Part shown: piece by piece, positions 1-9,476 of the stretch
Position numbering within the stretch: position 1 is the stretch's first letter
Layout of the letters: the number at the start of each line of letters is the position of its first letter
NCBI GenBank assembly: GCA_031276865.1
Contig: JAISMF010000059.1
Location: 16,305-80,304, forward strand
From: Deltaproteobacteria bacterium
Lineage (GTDB): Bacteria; Desulfobacterota; Desulfarculia; Adiutricales; Adiutricaceae
Length of the DNA: 64,000 bases
Direction of reading: 5' to 3'
Notes under the pieces: generated by a model
What the model was told of the DNA's origin: nothing
Databases searched by the model: none
Seen by the model: the letters and a program-made list of their open reading frames with translations, nothing else
Position numbers and translations under genes: made by a program

Positions 1-385
1 CGCCGTTTCGCGTTTTTTTTCGTTCAAGTTTTTTACTACCGTCGATCAGCGTTTTTTTTCATCCGGCTTGTTTTTCGTTTCCGTTGTTTCAAACGTTTTC
101 AAGACCGATCGATGTTCGTTTTTTCCCCGCTTATTCATATTTTCGGACGCGCGGTTTTTTCTTTTTGGGAGAACAAAATTATCGAGGTTGCGAATCGGCT
201 CTTCACATCGCGCCAGCGCCTCCGCGGGCGTTTTACGGGGCTAAGGTTTTTCACCGTGGAGAAAACGCTTTCATCCCCTTTTTCACCCGCCGAGACAGCC
301 GCCATTAGGAAACGTCCCGGCGCTTTCAACTTAGAAAAATCCCCCCGCCGGCGGCGGGTTCTTTTCATTTAAAAACAAACTTAAA
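1..385. other. Gene-free leader region with a terminator-like hairpin
   Basis: T-rich sequence in which I see no convincing gene. The short frames here have no family features and overlap on both strands. At about 344-358 a CCCGCC/GGCGGG stem with a 3-nt loop is followed by TTCTTTTC on the plus strand. It could end a transcript entering from the left. Confidence 0.4.
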
Positions 386-2386
386 ATGCGGCCAACCGGA
401 AATGTAAACGGCCTCATAATGAACGAAACCGAAAATCAGATGAAAAAAAAGGTCCTGGCCGAGCTCACCTTCGACTGGGTGAAAAACCTGGACGACGTCT
501 GGAGCATCCCCCCCTGGGACGTTCCGGAACTGCATGGAAAGGCCATGACGGATTTCAAAGTGGAGCTGGATCATCTCCAGGAGCGGAAGGACTCCGGCTC
601 GCCTCCGGGAATGGTCGTCTCGGGTCCGGGGGGGACGGGGAAGACCCATCTCCTTTCCCGATTCTGCCGGGAGACCCTCGACCGGGGAGGTTTTTTTCTT
701 TTAGCCGACATGTCGGCCATCAGGGACTCCCTGGAGACCGTTTTAAAGGGGATGGCGAGATCGCTCATCAGCCCCCTGGACTATCTCCGGGGCAAAACCC
801 AGGCGGGGCGCCTGGCCGAGAACATCCTCTCCCACGTCTCCTTCCAGGTGCCCAAGGACTTCCCCCTCCGCTACACCCGCCACAACCCCTTGAGACTCCA
901 CCGGGACATGGACAAGCTGCAGCAGAAGCTCGCCCAGGCTTTTCCCCGGGAGGCGGTGGAGCACCAGGACATCCTGCGCACCATCCTCCTTTTAAACAGC
1001 CGGGACCCCTTCCTCAATAAGGCGGCCTTCTCCTGGCTCAAGGGGCAGCCCGTATCCCTAGACGAGGCCACGGCCACCGGCTACACCGTGGGCCGGGGCG
1101 AGGCGGAGTCGGCCCTCTCGGGGCTCTCCTTTTTCATGTCCCTGAACGGATCCTTTTCGGTGCTCGCCCTGGATCAGATGGATCACATAGTCTCCCTCTT
1201 CAGCCTGGTGAACCACAACGGCCAGATGGACTTGACCCCCTCGGTCAGCACCGCCCGGGCCATCATCACCAACCTCTCCGACGGCCTGGGCCGGCTCACG
1301 GCCCTGACGCTCAAGACCCTCACCGTCCTATCCTGCCTGCCCCTCACCTGGGACGGGCTTTTGGGCTACTCCTCGGCCAACACCTCCCTGCAGCGCTACC
1401 GCAGGCCCCCCGTCTACCTCTCCCCCCTGAATTCCGAAGAGGAGGCGGCGCTCATGGTGAAGGCGAGGCTGAAAGCGGCCTTCGAGAAGGCCGGCTGGGA
1501 TCCGCCCCACCCCACCTGGCCCTTCCGTCCGGAGGCCTTTAAAAACATCGAGGGCATCAACCCCCGCGCCCTCATGGAGAGGTGCCACTCCCTGGTGCGG
1601 GAGAAGATCCTCAAAGACGATCCGGGGGACATCCCCCTCATATTGGACTCCCGCCCCGGAGCGGAGCCCCTGGAGGCCGGAGCCACGCTCCAGGCGGAGG
1701 AGGCCCCTGGGGAGATGGCGGGTCCCAAGCCCCGTCCCGGGGCCGAAGGCCCCGGGACGGGGGGATCCCCTTGGGGACGAACCCCGGACGAGGCCCTCTT
1801 CCGGAGCCTGGAAGACGACTACCAGAGGCTGATCCGCGCTGCCGCGGCCGAGGAGCCCAAATACGAGAGGGCCTCCGACCATTTCTGGCCGGAGGCCTTC
1901 CTGGCCCTTTTCACGACTCTGGGCGCCGCTTTGGAAAAAACGGGGGAGGGCTCGCTTTCCGTCACCGGGGCCGACAAACTCCCCCGGGGCCTGGTGGAGG
2001 CGAGGAGCCTGAAAAAAGGGAAGGGGGAGAGGCGCCTACTCATCCGGGCCAACCTCTACCAGAACCCCAAGACCTTCCAGAACCGCATGGAAACCCTCCT
2101 GGCCTACGCCTCCGCGGGGGGGAGGACACCCCGGCGCCTCTCCATAACGCGCTTCATCCCCCGACCCTCGGGGGAGAAGAGCGGCGAGCTCGCCCTCCGC
2201 TTCGAGGCCCTGGGCGGACGCTGGCTCAATCCCGCGGACGGGGACGTGAAAAGGCTCCAGGCCTTTCTGGAGCTGGAAAAAAAGTCCCCCAAGGAGGAGT
2301 TCCGGCTGTGGGCCGCCCAAAGGAGGCCCTGGGAGGAAATCGAATTCCTCCGGGAAGAGCTCGCCTTCCTTTTCCCCGAAGATTAG
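386..2386 (+). CDS. P-loop ATPase of unknown function (666 aa)
   Basis: I do not recognise a named family. A Walker A motif, GPGGTGKT, lies at residues 80-87 (Lys86). A Walker B-like stretch, VLALD followed by QMD, ends at about Asp263, so this is an AAA/STAND/ORC-like nucleotide hydrolase. Residues ~430-470 are a Gly/Pro-rich linker. The C-terminal ~200 residues are charged and helical, with no motif I can name. There is no signal peptide or membrane segment, so it should be cytoplasmic. The start is uncertain: ATG at 386, 419 and 440 are all in frame and none has a clear Shine-Dalgarno sequence. Codon use is GC-rich like the core genes, which argues against recent transfer. It is monocistronic, with about 650 bp to the next gene. 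ATP binding is supported by motif; the role is unknown. Confidence 0.85.
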   Translation: MRPTGNVNGLIMNETENQMKKKVLAELTFDWVKNLDDVWSIPPWDVPELHGKAMTDFKVELDHLQERKDSGSPPGMVVSGPGGTGKTHLLSRFCRETLDRGGFFLLADMSAIRDSLETVLKGMARSLISPLDYLRGKTQAGRLAENILSHVSFQVPKDFPLRYTRHNPLRLHRDMDKLQQKLAQAFPREAVEHQDILRTILLLNSRDPFLNKAAFSWLKGQPVSLDEATATGYTVGRGEAESALSGLSFFMSLNGSFSVLALDQMDHIVSLFSLVNHNGQMDLTPSVSTARAIITNLSDGLGRLTALTLKTLTVLSCLPLTWDGLLGYSSANTSLQRYRRPPVYLSPLNSEEEAALMVKARLKAAFEKAGWDPPHPTWPFRPEAFKNIEGINPRALMERCHSLVREKILKDDPGDIPLILDSRPGAEPLEAGATLQAEEAPGEMAGPKPRPGAEGPGTGGSPWGRTPDEALFRSLEDDYQRLIRAAAAEEPKYERASDHFWPEAFLALFTTLGAALEKTGEGSLSVTGADKLPRGLVEARSLKKGKGERRLLIRANLYQNPKTFQNRMETLLAYASAGGRTPRRLSITRFIPRPSGEKSGELALRFEALGGRWLNPADGDVKRLQAFLELEKKSPKEEFRLWAAQRRPWEEIEFLREELAFLFPED

Positions 2387-3043
2387 AGGGGAGGCTTGGA
2401 GGCCCCCTTCTCCGGCCTTTTTCCCGGGGCCCGAAGCCGGCGGCTTTGATATCGAGGCGAAGTCGGTTATTATTTCTTAACGGAGCCCGCCGGAAAAACA
2501 CCCGCCCCCGGGGGGCCGGCGGCCTCGCCTTTTTCCGGCCCCACGGGCTTTTTTCACCGGAAAACTCCAGCGGAAATGGATTATAATCCTTAAACGGGCC
2601 TTCCTTCGCCCCCCGGGGGGCGGTAAAAAGGCCGCCCGGAGCCCCTTTTCCGTTTCGGAGCGCCGGGTTTTTTTCCGCTTTTTCCGTTTCCTCCGTCCTT
2701 TTTTCCGGCCTTCCCCCAAAGCCCCCCCGACCGGCCCTACTTTTCGCCCGGGCCGGCGGGTTTCGGCCCCGGCCCTTTCCGGACAGGCCCTGGAAGACAA
2801 ATTCGGCGCGGGGGAAATTGAAAGTCGGCGCGCGCGCGAAAAGCCCGTTGTGAAAATTGTTAGAGACGACATACAAAATGTAGGATAAATCATAATGCCA
2901 TACAGCCCATAAAGCGTATCGTTTTAAAATCTTGAACCGGAAGAAACTTTTCGCCTTCGCCTCGAAGTGAAAAAAGCCGGAAGACTCCCCGCGGCGGAGC
3001 TCCTCCGAATCAGTGGAAAACATAACGCGGCGCCCCCTATTCT
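2387..3043. other. Intergenic region, GC-rich low complexity plus an old miniature element
   Basis: No gene is supported. The first ~430 bp is C/G- and T-run-rich, and its long open frames are artefacts of composition. The last third holds a decayed family-1 miniature element (separate entry) directly upstream of the sensor kinase. No ribosome-binding site is obvious before that kinase's ATG at 3044. Confidence 0.5.
2825..2964. mobile_element. Degenerate copy of the ~141-bp family-1 miniature element
   Basis: The 140-bp segment aligns along its length with the copy at 35080-35219. The GAAAAT...TTGTTAGA block, the ACAAAATG/GATAAAT block and the CATAAAGC...GTTTTA block occur in the same order. 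The ends are decayed: the left end reads GCGCGAAAAG where others have CTGCAAAAAG, and the right end reads ACTTTTCGCC where others have ACTTTTTGCG. No target duplication is visible. It appears to be an old insertion drifting toward the local GC content. Confidence 0.5.
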
Positions 3044-6000
3044 ATGCGTATCCCCCTGCAAAAAACCGTGAAGAACACCATGGCCTACCTGTCCAACAGG
3101 TTTGGCATGGGCATGCGCGGAAAGCTCATAATCATCTTCCTCCTGGTGAAGGTCATACCCCTCATCCTCCTGGCCGTCATCGCCTGGCGCCAGGCGGCGA
3201 ACCAGGGGGAGACCTTGAAGAACATGGCCGTGGAGGACTCCGCCGAGGCCCTGAACAACATCGCGGTGGAGAACATCGAGCGCATGAGCACCACCGCGGC
3301 CGAGAGGGTGGCCGACTTCCTCTACGAAAGGGACGGCGACATTTTGTTTCTGGCCGGCTTGGAGCCGGGGGAGGAGAATTATAAAAACTTCCTGAACAAC
3401 CGCCGGGGCCGGGTGGTGGCGCCCGGCGAGTGGGTCCTCTCCGCGGACCGGACGAGCTGGGAGCCGAAGAACAAGCCCCCCGAACTGCCGGCGGGAAGCT
3501 CCACCAATAAAGAAAACGACGACATGAACGGCTTCCGTCCCCGCCCGCCGGACGGCGTCCGCTTCAAAAGCCTCCCCCTCTACGACGAGGTAAGCTTCCT
3601 GGACACCGAGGGGAGGGAGCTTTACAAATACGTGAGTCCGGAGTCCCCCAAGAAGAACCACCCCCTGGATCCGGCGCTGAAAGACGTCTCTTTAAAAGAG
3701 AACACCTACGTCAAGGCCGAGGACTATTTCGCCGAGCTGAAAACCCTGATGCCCGGACAGATCTACGTCTCCGACGTCGTCGGGGCCTACGTGGGGAGCA
3801 ACTTCATCGGGATGTACACCCCGCCGGTTTTGGAGCAGGCGGCCCAGACCCGGGGCTACCCCATCCCCTACGAACCCGAAAAGCAGGCCTACGCGGGCAT
3901 GGAGAACCCCGTGGGGAAGCGCTTCGAGGGGATCATCCGCTGGGCCACGCCGGTTTCGGACGGAGAAGGCGGAATCAAGGGCTACGTCACCATGGCCTTG
4001 AACCACGACCACATCATGGAGTTCGTGGACCACCTGACCCCCATGAACGAGCGCTTCACCGAGCTCCCCAGCGCCTTCGAGGGAAACTACGCCTTCATCT
4101 GGGACTACCGCTGTCGCAGCGTCTGCCACCCCAGACACCATTCCATAGTGGGCTTCGACCCCGAAACCGGGGAGCCCCAGATACCCTGGCTGGAGGAGAG
4201 CATCTACGAGGGCTGGAAGAATTCCGGGCTCCAGAAGTGGACCGACTACGTGAAGGACTATCCGGAATTTTACCAGCAGTCCCGCACCAAAAAACCCGCC
4301 GCGGAGCTCACCAAGGCCGGATTGGTGGGCCTCGACGGCCGCTGGCTCAACAACGCCCCCCAGTGCACGGGCTGGATGGATCTGACCGCGACCGGCGGCT
4401 CCGGGTCCCTCTACATCCTCTGGAGCGGGCTCTACAAACTCAACACCGCGGCCGCCATCCCCTACTACACCGGGCGCTACGCCCCCTCGCCTCAGAACGG
4501 CTACACCAAAAGAGGCTTCGGGTTCGTGGCCATCGGCTCGAGTTTGGAGTTCTTCACCCTCCCCGCCCAGGAGACCAGGGGCAAGCTCGAAAAAGCCGTC
4601 CACGACAGCCTCCTTCAGACCTTCGTCCAGCTATCGGTCACCACCGCCATCCTCATCGTCCTGGTGGTCTTCATCGCCATCTGGATGGCCTCCTTTTTAA
4701 CCGGCTCCATCACCTTCCTCATCGCCGGAATCGACAAGTTCCGCTCCGGCCAGAGGCAGTTCCGCTTCAACAGCAAGGTCAAAGACGAGTTCGGCTATTT
4801 GGAGGACTCGTTTGACGACATGGCCGACGCCATCGTGGACAGCGTCAAAAACCCCATCTCCATCCTGGACATGGATCAGAAGATCATCTACATGAACGAT
4901 CTGAGCCTCAATTTCTACAACCTCTCCATAAGCGAGGTGGAGGGAAAAAGCTACTCGGACGTGACCATGTTTCCGCCTAAAACAACCTTCGATCCCATCA
5001 CGGCCTTGGAGGAGAACCGTGAAGCGGAAGTGCTGCGCATCGAGGAATCCGGCCACTACGTGCAGGGGAAGGCCAACTACATGTACACCAAGGACGGCGA
5101 GCGCTGCGGATACATAGTGGAGACCCTGGACTTAACCGAGATGGTTTTGAAGCAGCTGGAGCTGGAGAAGGCCATGAACGACGCCAAGAGCGCGAACGAG
5201 CACAAGGGGAAGTTCCTGGCCCACATGAGCCACGAGATAAGAACCCCCATGAACGCGATCATCGGCCTGACGGGCATCGTCCGGAAGAACATGGACAACT
5301 ACAAGGACGACACGCCGGAATGGAGGGAGATCAAGGACAACGTGCGCCAGATCGAGACCTCGTCGCTGCACCTCCTGGGTCTCTTAAACGACATACTCGA
5401 TCTCTCGAAAATCGAGGCCGGAAAGATCGAGATTTCCGAGGAGTACGTGGAGCTGGTGGTGCTCGCGAACACGGTAACCTCGATTATGAAAACCCGCTGT
5501 TCGCAGAAAAACATCGAATTCAAGACCAATTTGGTGAACTTCACCCCCTCCACCTTCCTTACCGATCCCTTGCACCTAAGGCAGGTGTTGATAAACCTTT
5601 TGGGGAACTCGGTTAAGTTCACGCCCGAGCGCGGCACCATCGAGTTCAACATAATCAGGAAAGACAGGAAGGATGGAAAATCCCTAGTGGAGTTCACCGT
5701 GAAGGACACGGGCATAGGCATATCCGAGGAGGCCCTGGCCGCCATCTTCCAGCCCTTCGAGCAGGGCGGGGGAAACATAGCCAACCGCTTCGGGGGAACG
5801 GGCCTGGGACTCACCATCAGCCGCCACATCGTGCACCTCATGGGAGGCGACATCCAGGTGCAATCCCAGGTGGGAAAGGGGAGCACCTTCTCCTTCGCCA
5901 TCTGGATGAAGGAGACGGCCTCGCTTTACAAAGAGGAGATCGTCGACACCGACCCCACGGGGAAATTCGCCGGAAAAAAGGTCCTTATCGTGGACGACGT

Positions 6001-6400
6001 GGATTTGAACCGCAAGATAGCCAGGGCCATGCTCAAGGTCACGGGCATCACGGTTGAAGAGGCCGAGGACGGCGTGGTGGCCCTAAAAAAATTCGAGGAC
6101 TCCCCCCTGAACACCTACGACATCATTTTAATGGACGTGCAGATGCCCAACATGGACGGCTACCAGGCCTCGGCCGCCATAAGACAGCTGGAAAGAGACG
6201 ACGCCAAAAACGTGCCCATCATCGCGCTTACGGCCAACGCCTTCAAAGAGGATATAGACAAGGCGATCGAGGCGGGGATGAATTCGCATATAGCGAAACC
6301 CGTGAAGCCGGAAAAAATAGTGGAAGCGATGATGAAGTACATAGGGAAAAAAAGCGCGCCTCCGAGCGGAGGGAGCGACCCGGTGGTTTTAAATAAATAA
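3044..6400 (+). CDS. Membrane hybrid sensor histidine kinase with large extracytoplasmic Cache-like sensor (1118 aa)
   Basis: Two-component hybrid kinase. A membrane helix at ~27-47 is followed by a ~470-residue extracytoplasmic sensor, then a second helix at ~525-550, HAMP and a PAS-like segment (~595-690). The HisKA motif HMSHEIRTP has phospho-acceptor His730. The HATPase domain shows the N box (LINLLGN), G1 (DTGIGIS) and G2 (FGGTGLGL). A C-terminal receiver has acceptor Asp1031 in LMDVQMPNMDG. The YAFIWD...HP pattern near residue 350 resembles dCache sensors, which bind small ligands; the ligand is unknown. A C-x3-C-H motif sits at 357-362 inside the sensor. No separate response regulator is nearby, so output may go through phosphorelay or the downstream gene, which starts 12 nt later and is probably cotranscribed. 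ATG at 3080 is an alternative start. Confidence 0.93.
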   Translation: MRIPLQKTVKNTMAYLSNRFGMGMRGKLIIIFLLVKVIPLILLAVIAWRQAANQGETLKNMAVEDSAEALNNIAVENIERMSTTAAERVADFLYERDGDILFLAGLEPGEENYKNFLNNRRGRVVAPGEWVLSADRTSWEPKNKPPELPAGSSTNKENDDMNGFRPRPPDGVRFKSLPLYDEVSFLDTEGRELYKYVSPESPKKNHPLDPALKDVSLKENTYVKAEDYFAELKTLMPGQIYVSDVVGAYVGSNFIGMYTPPVLEQAAQTRGYPIPYEPEKQAYAGMENPVGKRFEGIIRWATPVSDGEGGIKGYVTMALNHDHIMEFVDHLTPMNERFTELPSAFEGNYAFIWDYRCRSVCHPRHHSIVGFDPETGEPQIPWLEESIYEGWKNSGLQKWTDYVKDYPEFYQQSRTKKPAAELTKAGLVGLDGRWLNNAPQCTGWMDLTATGGSGSLYILWSGLYKLNTAAAIPYYTGRYAPSPQNGYTKRGFGFVAIGSSLEFFTLPAQETRGKLEKAVHDSLLQTFVQLSVTTAILIVLVVFIAIWMASFLTGSITFLIAGIDKFRSGQRQFRFNSKVKDEFGYLEDSFDDMADAIVDSVKNPISILDMDQKIIYMNDLSLNFYNLSISEVEGKSYSDVTMFPPKTTFDPITALEENREAEVLRIEESGHYVQGKANYMYTKDGERCGYIVETLDLTEMVLKQLELEKAMNDAKSANEHKGKFLAHMSHEIRTPMNAIIGLTGIVRKNMDNYKDDTPEWREIKDNVRQIETSSLHLLGLLNDILDLSKIEAGKIEISEEYVELVVLANTVTSIMKTRCSQKNIEFKTNLVNFTPSTFLTDPLHLRQVLINLLGNSVKFTPERGTIEFNIIRKDRKDGKSLVEFTVKDTGIGISEEALAAIFQPFEQGGGNIANRFGGTGLGLTISRHIVHLMGGDIQVQSQVGKGSTFSFAIWMKETASLYKEEIVDTDPTGKFAGKKVLIVDDVDLNRKIARAMLKVTGITVEEAEDGVVALKKFEDSPLNTYDIILMDVQMPNMDGYQASAAIRQLERDDAKNVPIIALTANAFKEDIDKAIEAGMNSHIAKPVKPEKIVEAMMKYIGKKSAPPSGGSDPVVLNK

Positions 6401-6412
6401 CAAGGATAGTTT

Positions 6413-7858
6413 ATGGATCCGGCCGAATTGAACGGGGACGACTTTATACGAAAAAAAGAGCTTAACCGCCTGAGTTTGACAACCTTCTTTTTTAAGAATT
6501 TAGACTTAATAAACTTTTGCGACCGACTGATACCGAAAACAAAAAGGCATTTCATTTCCACCGGTGAGTGTTTTATGGCCCTCGCTCTGGCCGGCGTTTC
6601 CCGAAGGCGGCGGGCGCTTTATAAAATATTCTCCTTCATGCAGGAAATTCCGGTTAAGGAATTTTTCGGCCGCGACATCCCTCTAGACAATTTCAACGAC
6701 GACGTTCTGGGAAGATTTCTTGATGAAATCCAGCTTTTCGGCCCCGACGAGTTTTTCGCCGCCGCCGCTTACCATATTTTCGCTAAAATCCCGGAACTCT
6801 TATCCGTCGCCCACCGAAAACCAATAAATCCCGAACTTTTTGAAAAACCATCCGCCGTGGGCGACCCAGACATTGTTGTCGACAAAATACTTCAGCTGAA
6901 AAAAGACGGCTTTGATTTTTCAAAAAAATTATCAGCCGCCATCTTAAACCCCGTAAACGGCGTCCCCTCACTCATGCTGCCGGCGGGGACCTCCCTAGAC
7001 GAAACTCAAAAAATAATCCGCTTCGTAACCGTCTTTAAAGAAAAATTGCTTTCTGGGCTTGAGTCGGGAGATCCTCGGTATTTGACCGGAGATGAAACGT
7101 TTTTTTTACCGAAAATTATAAATCATTCAGGCGACCGCTGGATATGTCGGATGCCTGAAAGCGTGAAAAAAGAAATCGACTTTAAAGATACGGATGAAAA
7201 AATGGAGCGCCGCGACGGAAAAACTTGGTATTACCCCGTGATTCTAAAAAGTCGGCTTAACGGCGTCCTCAGGCATATGGTGTTATGCTCCGCGGACATC
7301 CTCAAACCGGGACGAGAAAAAAAATTTAAAACCAACCTCAAAGACGCTCTATTTAAAATCCGGACCGATTTTAAAAAACAGCTCATGAAAACGCCCTTCT
7401 CAAGCGAGGAGGACGCCCGGGAGGCCGCCCATGAATGGGCGAAACGGCACCCGCTCGCTAAATTCGATGAACTCACGGTGGAAATCAAAAATGAGGACCA
7501 CGGAGCTAAATTCGGACGCCGGAAGATTTACGTTCATCAATACAAACAATTTTTCCTTGACGCTAGGATATCAGCCTCTCCCGAGTTCGCTCAGAGTATG
7601 AAAAACAAATTCGGCTCATATTTGCTTGCGACCAACGACCTTAAACTGAAACCAGAGGAAATCGTACATATTTTCAACATGCGGAGATCCGGCGCAAAAA
7701 TATTCAGCTATTTAAAGGACGATAGTTTAACGATTTCGAAAGGGTCGTTCAAAAAGCCGGAAAGATCGCAGGCGTTCTACTCCCTGGTGGGAGTGTTTCT
7801 GCTTTTTTATTCAGTTACTGATATTTTATTGTCTCAAAAACTTAAAAACTCAGCATAG
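6413..7858 (+). CDS. DUF4277/IS1634-transposase-like protein lacking catalytic residues (481 aa)
   Basis: Residues ~20-125 match the DUF4277 N-terminal domain of IS1634-family transposases: a conserved RHFISTGE region, RRRRALYK and NDDVLGRFLDE. The rest follows the same transposase plan. NGVPSLMLPAGTS sits where the family has its DGVP...DGN block. YLTGDETFF sits at the second Asp, ICRMPES at the ITRVP position, and LATNDLKLKPEEI...FKKPERSQA at the C-terminal end. The block that normally carries the first catalytic Asp (D-x-TS) is absent. The position of the catalytic Glu (VExxFRxLK in the family) reads GAKIFSYLK, with Ala428 in its place. No terminal inverted repeats are seen around it. ATG 6413 has AAGGAT upstream. 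The gene is full length, AT-richer than its neighbours, and 12 nt behind the sensor kinase. I infer a catalytically dead or domesticated transposase derivative. Confidence 0.8.
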   Translation: MDPAELNGDDFIRKKELNRLSLTTFFFKNLDLINFCDRLIPKTKRHFISTGECFMALALAGVSRRRRALYKIFSFMQEIPVKEFFGRDIPLDNFNDDVLGRFLDEIQLFGPDEFFAAAAYHIFAKIPELLSVAHRKPINPELFEKPSAVGDPDIVVDKILQLKKDGFDFSKKLSAAILNPVNGVPSLMLPAGTSLDETQKIIRFVTVFKEKLLSGLESGDPRYLTGDETFFLPKIINHSGDRWICRMPESVKKEIDFKDTDEKMERRDGKTWYYPVILKSRLNGVLRHMVLCSADILKPGREKKFKTNLKDALFKIRTDFKKQLMKTPFSSEEDAREAAHEWAKRHPLAKFDELTVEIKNEDHGAKFGRRKIYVHQYKQFFLDARISASPEFAQSMKNKFGSYLLATNDLKLKPEEIVHIFNMRRSGAKIFSYLKDDSLTISKGSFKKPERSQAFYSLVGVFLLFYSVTDILLSQKLKNSA

Positions 7859-8244
7859 GCGGATGAACTGAGTTATTTAGTCGTCCCTGAAAAAATCTTT
7901 AGCTTTTTGGATGATACCATATTTAGTATTCAGCACCATTTATAGCACAATTCATGTAAAAATTGGCCGTCATAAGCCAATGAATTTCGCGGATTTTGTA
8001 ATATATTTGTGGAAAATTACAAATCATCCATGTTTAGCCATGATTTAGATATAGTAAAGAAGTAGTAAGAATCTATGGTCAACAATCTTAGTTTAGCTAG
8101 AAATAACGTCAGAAAAGCGGGTTTTCAATTCTCCATAGGGGCAGCCTGAGGTATTTATATTTCCTAAAGCGAAAAAAGCAGACAATATCGAATTAACGAA
8201 AATTAGGTTATTTTCTTTATCGCTCAAACGATATAATTACGGTT
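7859..8244. other. AT-rich intergenic region with two small inverted repeats
   Basis: No gene seen. ACTCAG/CTGAGT at 7848-7873 overlaps the preceding stop codon and is followed by TATTTA, so it is a weak terminator candidate. ATTGGC/GCCAAT at 7962-7981 forms a small hairpin. The rest is AT-rich without recognisable elements. Confidence 0.4.
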
Positions 8245-8598
8245 TCATAATATGGTCGAACCAACTTTAATTGGTTTGCCGTTGTAGTAAGATCTGATAA
8301 GTTTGCCATATTCAGTGCTCAATTTTTCATTATATTCGTAGTCTTCATCAGCCAAATTGTCTCTCTGACGATGAAGCCGCAAGCTTTCCGATCCTAACTG
8401 CTTCAAACGAACAGCATCAGGTTGAATTTTTCTTTTTTCATCATAATATTCGCCTAAAACTATTCCATGTAATAGCGTAATAATTTCCCTGGTAACCTCA
8501 TATTCAAGCGTTTTATCGTATGTGGTATATTGAATTTCCGCAACAGTATCATCCTGTTGTGTATTGATAACAATCTCTTCTTCAGGTACTTTATGCAT
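8245..8598 (-). CDS. Hypothetical protein (117 aa)
   Basis: I do not recognise this protein. It is acidic and soluble with no membrane segment. The N-terminal half is rich in Glu/Thr/Ile and beta-like. The middle carries an arginine-rich helical stretch (RLHRQRDN) and the C-terminus ends in a short basic IKVGSTIL tail. ATG at 8598 follows AGGAGC on the minus strand (5'-CAATAGGAGCTTATA-ATG), which supports expression. It stands alone in AT-rich DNA between the transposase-like gene and the type II restriction locus, so it is probably accessory. Function unknown. Confidence 0.6.
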   Translation of the reverse strand: MHKVPEEEIVINTQQDDTVAEIQYTTYDKTLEYEVTREIITLLHGIVLGEYYDEKRKIQPDAVRLKQLGSESLRLHRQRDNLADEDYEYNEKLSTEYGKLIRSYYNGKPIKVGSTIL

Positions 8599-9476
8599 TA
8601 TAAGCTCCTATTGGATTGTATTTAATGTTTCAAGCGCAATGATGCATGATGCTGATATAAATTTAAAACTCCTCGGATGGTAAAAGTTATAATAATGTAG
8701 GTCTGTGCGCGTGTTCTTACAATAATTTATTTTTATTATATAACCACCGGAGTGCTATCTCAACTATTTCAACGTGTTCCTAATTGTAATATGCAATAAC
8801 ACGTTGCTGCATCGAAAAATTAAAACACACAACCACGGAAAGTAAAAAACTAATTTTGATTCATCTTTCCTTTCCAATATCCTTCCTTTGCCTAACATTA
8901 ATCAATACAATGCGGGCGCGTCCAACACTCTGGGCTCCTCTTTGGATTACGACATGATATCAACCGAGTAAAATATAAGGCACGCTTCAGAGAACGTCCC
9001 GGCTCTTTCCGCCTGTACGCTCCGGATACTTCGTAAACTAATAGATAATGGAGAACTCTTTGACAACCACATCTATCATCAGCAACTTGCTAGCCAGCGC
9101 TATAGCTTCCTTACACCGAACCCGCCCACCATTAGAACGCGATGGGATGGCTTTTGTCAAGTGTCGGCTTTCAGGGCTAATAAAACAGACTACGTCCATG
9201 TACATACTATAGCCCCTCAGTCAATTCACGTATGATTCACGGTCCAGTTCGCATGGTAACTCCGACACTGAGTCCGGACCACGTTTACCCGCAGATCATT
9301 TTCCAAAGTGATCCCCTTCCTTCCACATCCTCCGCAGGCGCGAAGGCTGCCCTTTTTCGAACGCTTCATCGGTACTACACGATCGTCTGACTTCTTTACT
9401 ACGTACTTACTATGATTTCGCTCTCGCTTCCTCCGCCGTCCCCGGGCTCCATTTTCTTTACTCAAACAGAAATAAA
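8599..9476. other. AT-rich gene-poor stretch
   Basis: I see no supported gene. A minus-strand frame at 9226-9480 (84 aa, Arg/Lys-rich with one C-x2-C) overlaps the end of the restriction gene and has no family features. The only clear structure is the hairpin at 8770-8806. Confidence 0.4.
8770..8806. other. Long perfect-arm hairpin
   Basis: CAACGTGTT and AACACGTTG are perfect 9-bp inverted arms. Inside them ATTG and CAAT pair again, giving a stacked stem with a 7-nt loop. No T-run follows on either strand, so it is not an obvious terminator. It could be an operator or an element remnant. Confidence 0.5.

Noticed and set aside
1582..2586. 334-aa plus-strand frame and long minus-strand frames over the ATPase gene
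   Set aside because: Gly/Pro/Arg-rich shadow frames of a GC-rich gene; the 666-aa frame alone has real motifs.
2226..3023. 265-aa minus-strand frame in the ATPase-kinase gap
   Set aside because: Low-complexity translation of C/G runs that crosses the ATPase 3' end and a decayed miniature element.
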